Assembly: GCA_965247375.1 (NCBI GenBank)
Contig: CBDFHU010000120.1
Coordinates: 1 to 64,000 of the forward strand
Direction: 5' to 3'
DNA: 64,000 nucleotides
Source of the DNA: Arsenicibacter sp965247375
Lineage (GTDB): Bacteria; Bacteroidota; Bacteroidia; Cytophagales; Spirosomataceae
This document shows positions 52,519 to 61,333 of the stretch, piece by piece. Below the pieces are notes generated by a model. That model saw only the letters and a list, made by a program, of their open reading frames with translations. It was not told the origin of the DNA and searched no databases. The number at the start of each line of letters is the position of its first letter. Position 1 is the stretch's first letter. Position numbers and translations under genes: made by a program.

Positions 52519-53808
52519 TCACTTCGTTTGGAAAGACAAAGTCAGGGCATGTATCTTTTCTACTTCCTGCACAAGAGGCTGTGTAACGTCAAACGGTACC
52601 ACGTGCAGACGGGTGTCGGGGTCATAGCCAAACACATCGAGCGGTTCCTGAAACGTTGGGTTGGCCGGATAAAGCAGCATCAGGTCGCGGGCGCTGTATT
52701 TTTTGCCGTAGGCATACAGCTGGTACAGGTCGGCGGTGTCGATGCCATAATTGCCTTTCCGATCATGGCCGTTTATCTGCTTCCACTTGGTATCGAGTAC
52801 CACGGTTTGGTCTCCCTGCCGGATCACGAGGTCGGGGCGTAGTTTGAATTTCGGCGTACCGACGTGGTGGTCGACCAGATGCATTGAAGATTCCTGTGCG
52901 CTCACACTACCCGATGGCCAGTACTGCCGGAAGCCGTGGGTGACGTACTGCTCAAAAATCCGTTCCATCGGAAACAGCAGCGCCAGCGAAAGTGCAGTCC
53001 CGGCCCTGACGCCGAAAGCCTCCTGTTGCAGCAGTGCCTTTGCCCAGCCCAGGGCCGTGGTATACCGGTTTTCCTGGCGGCTGTTGGTCCGGATCAACTG
53101 CCAGTCTACAGGCAGGCTGTCGGATAGAGACACATCGTCGAACGCCTGAAGCAGTTGCCGGATACGGGCCTGATTCCGCAGTGTACCGGTGCGTGGGCGG
53201 AGGCGTTCCAGCGTTGTTTTCAGGATGCGGTTAGGCGGGGTGTCCGGCGTCCGTTTGTCGTAGCGGACTGCCACGCGTCCGGCATGGTACAGGTTACGGC
53301 GCAGGTGCTGGTGTGGCAGAAACTTCCCTTTCCAGAACGATTCATTGCCATCGACAGTCCGGTAGGTTTGCTGAATGCCCTGACTGACCAGCAAGTCGAC
53401 CTCATCGAGAAAAATAGTGATGAAAATCTCCCAAAGCGGTAACTGACTGCTGCGGGTGTGCGCATTGGCGATGCTTCTGAACGGGCTGTTGCTCAGCCGG
53501 CGCAGCATCCTGAGCAGCGACCTTCGGGCTGGTTCCGGCTGGTCCAGAGCAATTTTAGGCAGAATTTCCAGCTGAACACCATGCGGTGTTTCCAGCAGAC
53601 CGACGTAGTTTTTTGTCCGGAGGGTTTCGCGGCCTTTTTGCCAGCTCAGCTGAAGAATGGTGTCCGCATCGTCGTGTCCGGCGAGCTCACACAGCTGGCG
53701 GAAAACCGGTCCGGGCAGAAAAATCTCCGAAAACGAGTCAATGCCGTCAGGATAGTCATCGGCATTGCGGATACAACCATATTCGGAGAGGGTTTTACGC
53801 AGCAGCAT
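52519..53808 (-). CDS. mcrC: McrC-like restriction nuclease subunit without McrB
   Basis: A 429-residue protein (ATG at 53808). The N-terminal DUF2357-like region reads GLLETPHGVQLEILPKI. The C-terminal nuclease core has a PD-(D/E)xK arrangement: FKLRPDLVIRQG, then VVLDTKWK supplying the acidic pair and Lys. McrC partners with the GTPase McrB to cut methylated DNA. No McrB gene lies on either side: the divergent neighbour is a Uma2 protein and the next gene on the same strand is a gluconate permease. Confidence 0.85.
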   Translation of the reverse strand: MLLRKTLSEYGCIRNADDYPDGIDSFSEIFLPGPVFRQLCELAGHDDADTILQLSWQKGRETLRTKNYVGLLETPHGVQLEILPKIALDQPEPARRSLLRMLRRLSNSPFRSIANAHTRSSQLPLWEIFITIFLDEVDLLVSQGIQQTYRTVDGNESFWKGKFLPHQHLRRNLYHAGRVAVRYDKRTPDTPPNRILKTTLERLRPRTGTLRNQARIRQLLQAFDDVSLSDSLPVDWQLIRTNSRQENRYTTALGWAKALLQQEAFGVRAGTALSLALLFPMERIFEQYVTHGFRQYWPSGSVSAQESSMHLVDHHVGTPKFKLRPDLVIRQGDQTVVLDTKWKQINGHDRKGNYGIDTADLYQLYAYGKKYSARDLMLLYPANPTFQEPLDVFGYDPDTRLHVVPFDVTQPLVQEVEKIHALTLSFQTK

Positions 53809-53898
53809 ACGACAAAGGTACACATGTTCGGGCACAACCACCGCTGTTGTCTCTCATCCGGAATCTGCCTATATTTGGTTAACAAACAATGGACGCAT

Positions 53899-54525
53899 AT
53901 GATAGCAACGCGGGAACGGGACAGAGGAGGAACTGTAAAGAAGACAAAACAAAAAATACCCGAACACCTGATCTACGAGATTCTGGATGGTAAGCCTATT
54001 CACTACAAAGGCTATCGCGATGTATTATCAGGAGCAAAGCGTTTTTCAGAGATTATGGGTTCAAGTGCATTACAAGCATTTATTGTTGCTTATCTGGTTG
54101 TTCAGCTAGGTAAACAGCTTGATGACGAATTAAACACGTTGTTGACAAGTGAAGCCGGGCTTCATCTGGATAAACGCAATAACCTGGCAGGTGACGTACT
54201 GATATTTGATAACAAGGTATTACCTGTTGAGGCAATTGATGAGTTCTATGCAAATGTACCGCCTAAGGTTGTTATTGAAGTAGATATAGCTGCCGATCCG
54301 GAAGACATTGATAATGATACCTATATCTTTAAAAAGACAGAAAAGCTGTTGCAGTTTGGTGTAGAGAAAGTAATCTGGATTACAACCAAAGCAAAAAAAG
54401 TAATGGTTGCGACCCCTGACGCCGACTGGCAGGTGAAGGACTGGCACAAAGATATTGAGGTAATGAACGGGATCATGTTTAATGTCGGGCAGTATCTGAC
54501 CAAAAAAGGATCACCGCATGCTTGA
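53899..54525 (+). CDS. Uma2 family protein (predicted PD-(D/E)xK endonuclease)
   Basis: A 208-residue protein; the ATG at 53899 is chosen over a much longer frame that would run through mcrC on the opposite strand. Family features are LIYEILDGKPIHYKGYRDV near the start, LAGDVLIFDNK, PPKVVIEVDIAADPED and EKLLQFGVEKVIWI, which give the E-D-ExD pattern of Uma2/DUF820. The function of this abundant family is unsettled. Divergence from mcrC might reflect a shared control region. Confidence 0.85.
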   Translation: MIATRERDRGGTVKKTKQKIPEHLIYEILDGKPIHYKGYRDVLSGAKRFSEIMGSSALQAFIVAYLVVQLGKQLDDELNTLLTSEAGLHLDKRNNLAGDVLIFDNKVLPVEAIDEFYANVPPKVVIEVDIAADPEDIDNDTYIFKKTEKLLQFGVEKVIWITTKAKKVMVATPDADWQVKDWHKDIEVMNGIMFNVGQYLTKKGSPHA

Positions 54526-54577
54526 TCGGTACGGGTGATGTAGCGAGGCTATTCACCCGTACCAAGTCAGGAGGTTA

Positions 54578-55288
54578 TTAATCCCGCTGCACCGAACTGC
54601 CGCCTGATACATTCTGCCGGATCGACGGGTTGCCCTGATAGCGTACGTTGCTGGCTCCGGAAGCACTCACATCGAGGTTTTTGCCCACATCGACCCGCGC
54701 CCGGCTTGCACCTGAGACATCCAGAATCGCTTCATTGACCGGATAATCAAATGCGTACAGGCTCGACGCACCGGATAAATCACCCTCCAGAACACTGCCT
54801 GAACCGAATAGCGTAGCCTCTGATGCCCCCGACAAATCAACGCGGACGCTGCTGGCGTCAAGGTCGATGTCGGACCGCGACGCTCCCGACAGGATGGCTT
54901 CGAAACTCCGCAAGCCGCCGAAGCCGCTGATGCTCGATTTGGTTGCTCCCGAAAAATCAACACCGCTTATGGTTGGCATCGTAATCGTAAAATACGTCGT
55001 GTAGCGTTGCTTGCTGCTTGTCCGGTAGCGGGCATAGAGTTTACCGTTGCGGGTGTACACATCCAGGTCGTTAACATCGTTGCGGCTACCGCGTACCTCA
55101 ATCCGGTAGGTCGACCCCTGCCGGACGGTGATGTTAAAGGCACTGCCCATCGAGAGCTGGTCAAAGCCCGTCAGTGCATAAGTCTGAATTACCTCTTCAT
55201 ACGGATCACGGTCGATGTAGTTGAAGGTACAGGCGGAGAAGGAAGCCAGAATGGCCAGGCAGGTAGTAAGGAAAATAGCGCGTTTCAT
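54578..55288 (-). CDS. Head GIN domain (DUF2807) lipoprotein
   Basis: A 236-residue exported protein from the ATG at 55288. The lipobox is SFSAC (Cys at about 17). The remainder is a right-handed repeat of short strands with repeated SGAS motifs (ILSGASRSDIDLDASS, VDLSGASEATLFG, DLSGASSLYAFD, DVSGASRARVDVGK, NVSGGSSVQRD), characteristic of the head GIN domain. Its role is unknown; a cell-surface or adhesin-like role is often proposed. Stand-alone gene. Confidence 0.88.
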   Translation of the reverse strand: MKRAIFLTTCLAILASFSACTFNYIDRDPYEEVIQTYALTGFDQLSMGSAFNITVRQGSTYRIEVRGSRNDVNDLDVYTRNGKLYARYRTSSKQRYTTYFTITMPTISGVDFSGATKSSISGFGGLRSFEAILSGASRSDIDLDASSVRVDLSGASEATLFGSGSVLEGDLSGASSLYAFDYPVNEAILDVSGASRARVDVGKNLDVSASGASNVRYQGNPSIRQNVSGGSSVQRD

Positions 55289-55485
55289 ACTGCTGTATTC
55301 GTTAGTGTTGTTGTTTGTTTTGTCGCATTGGTGGAGCAACGTTCCGTGTCGCTTGGATGTGTTCAGTAGCCAAAAGGTTTAACCGTTTGGTTATCTTGCC
55401 TGAAAACAGGGAACGACCCACATGCAGGTTGTGTAGCGCTATGACAACCGTGCGGCAAAACACCCCTATGTGAAAGCAGAAAAAA

Positions 55486-55830
55486 TCAGATTGGCCGGTT
55501 GAACGTCTGTTTATAGAGGACGTATACTAACAACAGCAAAATCCACCAATACCGGGTAAACGTGGCCATGCCGAGCACCGGTATAAAATACTGAAGCCGG
55601 CGCAGACTAAAGGCCGGAGCCAGAACGAATCCGGCCGTAATCAGCTCGTCAAGCGTCCGGTTTGCGCTGATCGACGATTGAATGTAATAACTGTAGCCGT
55701 AGAAACCGGTGCAGGATACCAGCAGAGAGCCGCCGAATATCCACCAGAAACGGCGGTCTTGTGGGCCAAGGCCGCGGTTTAAATAAGCACGGTATTGGCT
55801 GGCGAAGTAAGAAAGTGCTGCCATTGGCAT
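55486..55830 (-). CDS. Small integral membrane protein, function unknown
   Basis: A protein of about 114 residues (ATG at 55830, or a second ATG at 55824). After a short soluble start (ALSYFASQYRAYLNRGLGPQDRR) come three hydrophobic stretches (WWIFGGSLLVSCTGFYGY, ELITAGFVLAPAF, RYWWILLLLVYVLY). No family is recognised. Its start region lies 92 bases downstream of the repaired rluA stop codon, so it may follow rluA in the same operon. Confidence 0.6.
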   Translation of the reverse strand: MPMAALSYFASQYRAYLNRGLGPQDRRFWWIFGGSLLVSCTGFYGYSYYIQSSISANRTLDELITAGFVLAPAFSLRRLQYFIPVLGMATFTRYWWILLLLVYVLYKQTFNRPI

Positions 55831-55921
55831 AATGGTGTTTAGGTGGCTGTCAAATATATGACTTTCCTGCAAAAAAAGCCGGTACACAGCGCTGCACCGG
55901 CTTCGGGAATGCTCCGGATTA

Positions 55922-56654
55922 TTAATAAATGAAATCCAGATTTTTGTCTTTGTAATCCTCTGAGTCGAGTTCGAGGAATTCTTCCCAGAACGGATCGGCC
56001 GGCAGACCGGCTTTGCAGATCAGCGGCTCTTTTTTCACCGGATGCATAAAATACAACCGGCGGGGCGTGCAGGTATATTTTCTTATCGGCCACTACGCGG
56101 TCGTATCCGTATTTAATGTCGCCGCGAATCGGGCAACCCATGTGCGCCAGCTGTGACCGGATCTGATGCGGCCGGCCCGTAATAGGTTCGACCTCCAGCA
56201 GGTAGTGCTCGTTGATCAGGCCCAGCAGCCGGTATTTCAGCTCGGCTTTCTGCGAATTCGGTGCTTCGTAGTCGTATACCGTTACCTGATTTTTGGCTTC
56301 GTCCTTCACGAGCCAGTTCACCAGTTTATCCGACTTTTGCGGCGGCTTTTGCCGGACAACAGCCCAGTATATCTTCTGAATCTGCCGCTTCCGGAAGAGT
56401 TCGGTCATGCGCTCCAGCGCCTTTGACGTGCGCGCAAACACCACCAGACCGCTCACAGGCCGGTCGAGCCGGTGAACAGGGTGCAGAAATACCTCGCCGG
56501 GTTTGTTGTATTTCTCTTTAATGTAATCTTTCAGGAGGTCGCTAAGAGTAATATCACCGGTGCGGTCTCCCTGTACCAGAATACCCGGCTCTTTGTTCAC
56601 AACCAGCAGGTGATTGTCTTCGTAGACGACCTGAAAAGGTTTTCTTTTTTTCAT
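55922..56654 (-). pseudogene. RluA-family pseudouridine synthase, one frameshift near the 3' end
   Basis: A 23S rRNA pseudouridine synthase frame. VHRLDRPVSGLVVFARTSK carries the catalytic Asp, and EPITGRPHQIRSQLAHMGCPIRGDIKYG is the second signature. After the YLHA stretch the reading frame is lost at a four-base GGGG run (56062-56065). Dropping one base restores the expected tail with WEEFLELDSED and a stop at 55922, giving 243 residues. As written, a wrong tail of about 65 residues runs to 55839. It lies directly after the TnpB element, which separates it from panB. Probably a sequence error. Confidence 0.85.
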
Positions 56655-57964
56655 GAGAACCCCGCGAAGAAACCCCGTCCGTTCACGGCGGGGAGGAATC
56701 GCGGCTGTCGCCCGAAAGGGACAAAGGCCAGTGCGCGGGTAGACTCGATTCCTGTGTTAATGTTTTCGTTTGAGTGAGCTGTTTTGTAGCTTCGGGCATG
56801 AAATTGACTGCCAAAATCAAACTCAGACCGACTCCGCAACAAGCTCAGTCGCTGTTGGCTACTCTTACCGAAGCCAATGCCGCCTGCAATGCATTGTCTG
56901 ACTATGCGTTTGAGCATAAGGTTTTTAAACAGTTCAATCTTCACAAAGAGCGATATTATCCCACCAAAGCAACCTGTCGTCTCTCGTCTCAGATGATTGT
57001 CCGTTGTCTGGCTAAGGTGGCCGATAGTTACAGGCTTGACAAAAAGACAAAGCGCGCTTTTCGGGACACCGGAGCAATTGCCTATGATAGCCGTATTCTT
57101 ACATACAGAACTGACAGGAAACTTGTCAATATCTGGACGATTGACGGCCGGCAAAAAATCTCCTATGTAGGTGGAACGCATAACGAACAGCTTCTGCAAT
57201 ACCAGAAAGGAGAAAGCGATTTGCTCTACACAATAGGCAAGTGGTTCCTGCTGGCAACCTGTGATATTCCCGATGAAGACACCGAAAAGCCGGAAGGTAT
57301 TCTGGGAGTTGATCTGGGTATTGTTGATCTGGCTACCGACAGTGACGGAGAACGGTTTACGGGTAGTGTTATTCGTAAGTACCGTAAAAAGCGGTCCGCT
57401 ATTCGTGCCAGTCTTCAGGCCAAAAAGCACAATGGAGCCCAAAAGACCACTATTAAAAACACTCGTCGTTTGTTGAAGCGGCTGAGTAAAAAAGAGCAGG
57501 CTACTTCGAAGCTTATCAACCATACGATTAGTAAGCGTCTGGTTGATAAGGCTAAAGACACACATAGGGCAATTGCTCTGGAAGACTTGAAGGCAATTCG
57601 TGACCGCACGAATCAACGGCTCCGCAAGTCTCAGAAACGCGAACACAACAGCTGGCCGTTTTACCAGCTCAGGACCTTTATCAGCTACAAGGCACAGCTG
57701 GCAGGTGTTCAGGTGGTTGTTATCCCACCTGCTTACACGTCCAAAACCTGTTCTAAATGTCTGCATATCGGCCGGCGTTCGTCTAAACATTTTACCTGTA
57801 GCAACTGTGGTTATTGTATCGACGCTGACGTAAACGGAGCGCGCAACATTGCCGCAGTCGGGGGTGTAGTTGTAACTCGCCCTGAAAATTCCCCGTTGGT
57901 TTGTGCTTACACCTGCCAACGGTGAGGATTAAAGCCCCCTTGCTTTAGCTGGGGGATAGTTACA
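56655..57964 (+). mobile_element. IS200/IS605-type element carrying only tnpB
   Basis: The left end has a hairpin with an extruded T: ccccg-t-ccg (56673-56681) with cgg-cgggg (56686-56693), loop ttca. The right end has ccccc (57935-57939) with ggggg (57951-57955) and an inner gct/agc pair. No tnpA is present, so mobility depends on another copy. It sits between the panB stop codon and the rluA start codon, separating what looks like an originally adjacent pair. Exact ends within a few bases are uncertain. Confidence 0.8.
56798..57925 (+). CDS. tnpB: TnpB RNA-guided nuclease (IS605 OrfB)
   Basis: A 375-residue protein from the ATG at 56798. The RuvC residues are intact: D172 (GVDLGIVDL), E262 (IALEDLKAIRDR) and D342/D344 (DADVNGARN). 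A zinc ribbon lies between (CSKC at about 318-321, CSNC at 334-337). The N-terminal helix-turn-helix-like half starts MKLTAKIKLRPTPQQ. It is an ancestor-type nuclease of Cas12, guided by an RNA made from the right end of its own element. The complete frame suggests it is functional. Confidence 0.92.
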   Translation: MKLTAKIKLRPTPQQAQSLLATLTEANAACNALSDYAFEHKVFKQFNLHKERYYPTKATCRLSSQMIVRCLAKVADSYRLDKKTKRAFRDTGAIAYDSRILTYRTDRKLVNIWTIDGRQKISYVGGTHNEQLLQYQKGESDLLYTIGKWFLLATCDIPDEDTEKPEGILGVDLGIVDLATDSDGERFTGSVIRKYRKKRSAIRASLQAKKHNGAQKTTIKNTRRLLKRLSKKEQATSKLINHTISKRLVDKAKDTHRAIALEDLKAIRDRTNQRLRKSQKREHNSWPFYQLRTFISYKAQLAGVQVVVIPPAYTSKTCSKCLHIGRRSSKHFTCSNCGYCIDADVNGARNIAAVGGVVVTRPENSPLVCAYTCQR

Positions 57965-57975
57965 CTAATACGCTT
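57800..57975 (+). ncRNA. Predicted omega (re)RNA at the right end of the TnpB element
   Basis: By analogy with other IS605 elements, the guide RNA scaffold would overlap the 3' end of tnpB and include the hairpin at 57935-57955, with the guide taken from the sequence immediately past the right end (starting near 57960, inside the panB 3' end). Only the hairpin and position are seen; boundaries are inference. Confidence 0.4.
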
Positions 57976-58789
57976 CGCTTTCGTTCGGGAAGCTGCGTGT
58001 TTTTACATCGTCGACATAATTCGCGATGGCCTCGTTCATGATTCCGTTCAGGTCGGCGTACCGGCGCAGAAAGCGGGGTTTGAACTCTTTGGTAATGCCC
58101 AGTAAGTCGTGTAACACAAGAATCTGACCGTCGGCATCAGGACCTGCACCGATACCGATCGTCGGAATATTCAGATTTTGAGAGACTTGTTTGGTCAGGG
58201 CTGCCCGGAATTTTTTCGAGGACGACACTAAAACATCCGGATTTCCTGTAACATCTGAGCGTCCTCAATTAGTTTCCGTGCCTCGGCTTCTTCCTTTGGC
58301 CCGGACGGTATAGGTACCGAATTTATAGATCGCATTGCGGGGTGAGGCCAAGGTGCCCCATTACCGGTACACCGGCGCTCAGAATCCGCGTGACGGACTC
58401 TTTAATTTCGACGCCGCCTTCGAGTTTAACCGCGTGGGCACCTGACTCCTTCATGATCCGGATTGCCGAGCGCAGGGCTTCTGACGAATTCCCCTGATAC
58501 GAACCAAAGGGCAGATCGACTACAACCAGCGCCCGTTTTACCGCCCGCACAACCGAGCTGGCGTGGTAAATCATCTGATCCAGGGTAATCGGTAACGTCG
58601 TTTCGTGACCTGCCATCACGTTGGGAGGCAGAATCACCAACCAGGGATAAGTTCAACGCCCGCCGCATCGACTACTTTGGCCATCGAAAAGTCATAGGCA
58701 GTCAGAGCAGTAATTTTTTCTCCTCTATTTTTCAGTTCCTGAATAACGTGCGTAGTTACCCGCTTTATATCCGGATTGTGTACAGACAT
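57965..58789 (-). pseudogene. panB: 3-methyl-2-oxobutanoate hydroxymethyltransferase, six single-base insertions
   Basis: First step of pantothenate synthesis. The start MSVHNPDIKRVTTHVIQEL, ITALTAYDFSMAKVVDAAG, LVGDSAS, HETTLPITLD, VVDLPFGSYQ, AVKLEGG, VMGHLGLTPQ and TIGIGAGPDADGQILVLHDLLG are all present. The frame breaks at about 58644-58646, 58623-58625, 58331-58336, 58293-58294, 58237-58240 and 58204-58206. Each is repaired by removing one base, and the repaired length is exactly 272 codons plus stop. Such a pattern of only +1 changes suggests sequence error rather than decay. Confidence 0.85.
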
Positions 58790-58814
58790 GGTATTGCAGT
58801 TTAATGGGGTATGC

Positions 58815-60325
58815 TTATCGTGGACGAAGCCACGCTTCGGGGTTCATTTTAGTAAGGTTTTTCCAGATCTGGAATTGAATTTCGGTGATGCCGTCCTTGC
58901 CGGTAGCCACACTGCCGATGGTATCACGGGCCTTGACCCGCTGCCCGATTTTAACCGAAACGCTTTTCAGTTTGGCATACACAGTCATGTAATTTCCGTG
59001 CTGAATAGCCACGACGTTGTTCATGCCCGGCATATAAGCAACGTCCTGTACCACGCCGTCGTATACCGACTGAACGGACTCTCCGGCATTGGTCTGAATA
59101 TCGATTCCCATGTTTTCAACCATCAGGCCTTTCAGGACAGGGTGGGGCTTTACCCCGAACTTATCCGAGACAAAGCCGTGTTGCACCGGCCACGGCAACC
59201 GGTTTCTGGATGCCGCAAACGAGGAGGCCAGGGCATATTCGGCTTCGTTCAGGTTATTTTCCCGCGCCTCGGCAGGGCGTGCTGCCACAACGGGAGCTTC
59301 GGTTTTGGGTTCTGATTTAGGCTCAACCGGCTTCGGTTCGGCTGGTTTCGGTTCAGCTGGTTTAGGCTCTGCCGGATTGTCTGTATTGGGTTTACTGGCA
59401 TTGGCCAGCGCTTCGGCCCGGCGCTGTTCGTCGGCTTTACGCTGGTCCTCTGCCCGCCGGCGTTCCTCGGCTTTCCGTTCGGCTTCCAGACGGGCTAACC
59501 GCTCCCGTTCGGCCCGTTCCCGTGCTTCGCGTTCGGCTTTTTCGCGGGCTTCGCGTTCAGCGCGTTCTTTGGCTTCCCGCGCAATAATGCGGGTAATCAT
59601 ATTTTCGAGGTTGGTTACTGCCCGGCGGCTTTCAACCAGTTCATCCCGAAGCTGCACTTCGCGCTGACTGAGTTCTTTAACAACCTTATTCTGCTCGTCT
59701 TTCAGGCTTTCGAGTTTTTGACCTTCCGAGACTTTGGCGGTCAGCGTCGTTTTTTGCTGGCTCCGTTTCTGTTCAGTCGCTACCCCGTTTTTCCTGTAGC
59801 ATACCCTTTACCCGCTCCATTTGTTTTACCTGACTGTGACGGGCGTCTGAATATTGTTTCAGATAGCGATAGCGGGCAACGAGCTGGTTGAAGTTATCCG
59901 ACGAAAACAGGAAGCCAAGGGGGTTGAGCTGCTGGCGCCGTTTGTCGGCCGAGTACACCATTTCGGCATACCTGCTTTTTAAGCTGACCAAGCTCTTCGT
60001 TAAGTTTATTGCTGGCATTCCGCAGTTCAACCACTTCGGAGTCCATCAGCTTGAGGTCTTCGGTCATCAGGTTGATCTGCTCAGACTGCGACCGGATTTG
60101 CTGGTTCAGGGCTTTAAGCTTGCCCATGGTGGCCTGCTTCTCGGTCGAGGTCTGTTTCAGAATCGTCCGGATTTCGGTAATTTTTTCGAGGTTCTGCTTT
60201 TTTTCCTTTTCCAGTACCTGCCGGTTACGGGGTTGCTGGGCATAAGCCAGCCCGCTAACCAGCGAAAGACCGGTCAGAAAAAAAAACGTAAACCGGGAAT
60301 GAGCTTGCCACGTTACTGTACACAT
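58815..60325 (-). pseudogene. EnvC-like LytM/M23 peptidase-family protein, two frameshifts
   Basis: Signal peptide (FTFFFLTGLSLVSGLAYA), long coiled coils with Gln, Glu and Lys (about 30-290), a run of Ala/Arg/Glu heptads (KAEREARERAERERLARLEAE), a Pro/Glu/Lys linker, and a C-terminal LytM domain. The two breaks are at 59971-59972 and at CCCC 59783-59786; each +1. Repaired it has 502 residues. The LytM site reads NMGIDIQT and EIQFQIWK, so the usual zinc-binding histidines are missing. It is likely an activator of another cell-wall amidase during division, as EnvC is. Confidence 0.82.
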
Positions 60326-60346
60326 AAGCTGAAATCAGGGTTCTGG

Positions 60347-61333
60347 TCAGGGCCGGCGCGTATAGCGGGGCGGTATGCTGAACGGGAAACCGGGGTTTTT
60401 GTCTGCCAATTCGACTTTGCTATGCCGGATCCGCAACAAGGTCTGATAAAACTGCCCGTCAGTACCCGACTTATAGTCGACGGTAATCAGGCTGGTATAT
60501 GGGAATAAAAAGTTGTTCAGCGCGGTAAAATCGGCATAATCGAGCCGGAGCGTGTTTTTGGTTGGCTGTTCGACAACCATCAGTTTTTTCAGCTTCCGGT
60601 TTTCCTCACCGATGTAGTTCTCAACCAGCACTTTGCCCTCTGTCTGACGGAGCAACAGGTAATCCCGTTCATTTTTGATTTTCTGGGCAGGCTGTTTAGG
60701 CAGCGGCAGGTTACCCACAATCAGGGCCTGAAGCAGTTCAAAGTTCATGTCAAAATTAAAGCGCTTGCTTAAGGCAGGAAAATCGTACTGGGTATATTCG
60801 TTGTTGATTTTATCCAGAATTGTGATGGAGTCGCGGTCAACCCGTACGCGGGCTGCCTCTACGCCAATCTTAGAAATAGCAATCCAGATCAGGCTGTCTT
60901 TCTGCACCCGGATATTAACCGTTGCATTATCAATGTCCTGATCTTTGCTTTTGAATGACACCTTAGCCTTGGCTGTCAGGAATTTAAAGTCAATCTCGGC
61001 GACGTTAGCCCGGGCTTCTTCAATGCCGGGACGGGGTGTTTTCGGGGTTGTGGCCGGCGGAATAACCGGCGCTGTTGTAACGGCTGAAGCCGAGTCGGCC
61101 GGAGCAACCGGCTTCTGAATGGTCGTATCCGGATTGGCTGCTGCTGATTGACCTGCCTGTCCGGACCGGTCAATGCGATGCCGGCGGCAGCTTTCACTGC
61201 CCGTAAGAATGACCACGGCTATTAACCATGTCCACAGGTTGAGCGGGAGGATATATGATTTGGTGTTTACCCGAAAAATCTGGCTGAAACGGATGGGTAA
61301 CCAGGCCCGATCATACATCTGTTGTCTATTCAT
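60347..61333 (-). CDS. DUF4292 domain protein
   Basis: A 328-residue protein from the ATG at 61333; the start overlaps the stop codon of the upstream TPR gene by eight bases, so translation is probably coupled. An N-terminal hydrophobic segment (WTWLIAVVILTG, then SESC) could be a signal or lipid anchor, followed by an Ala/Pro/Thr-rich linker and the DUF4292 region (AKVSFKSKDQDIDNATVNIRVQKDSLIWIAIS through ALNNFLFPYTSLITVDY). Such proteins resemble LolA-like lipoprotein folds. It lies in an operon with the TPR protein and the EnvC-like gene. Confidence 0.82.
   Translation of the reverse strand: MNRQQMYDRAWLPIRFSQIFRVNTKSYILPLNLWTWLIAVVILTGSESCRRHRIDRSGQAGQSAAANPDTTIQKPVAPADSASAVTTAPVIPPATTPKTPRPGIEEARANVAEIDFKFLTAKAKVSFKSKDQDIDNATVNIRVQKDSLIWIAISKIGVEAARVRVDRDSITILDKINNEYTQYDFPALSKRFNFDMNFELLQALIVGNLPLPKQPAQKIKNERDYLLLRQTEGKVLVENYIGEENRKLKKLMVVEQPTKNTLRLDYADFTALNNFLFPYTSLITVDYKSGTDGQFYQTLLRIRHSKVELADKNPGFPFSIPPRYTRRP

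Noticed and set aside
53458..53898. N-terminal extension of the Uma2 frame through mcrC
   Set aside because: Antisense to conserved mcrC sequence; the family start fits the ATG at 53899.
56651..57919. Long open frame (422 codons) on the minus strand across the TnpB gene
   Set aside because: It is antisense to a clear TnpB with intact catalytic residues, has no recognisable domain and shows biased composition typical of a shadow frame.
57965..58789. Programmed frameshifting as the reason for the broken panB frame
   Set aside because: Six shifts in one short enzyme gene, none at a known slippery site with a structure, and neighbouring unrelated genes show the same +1 insertions.
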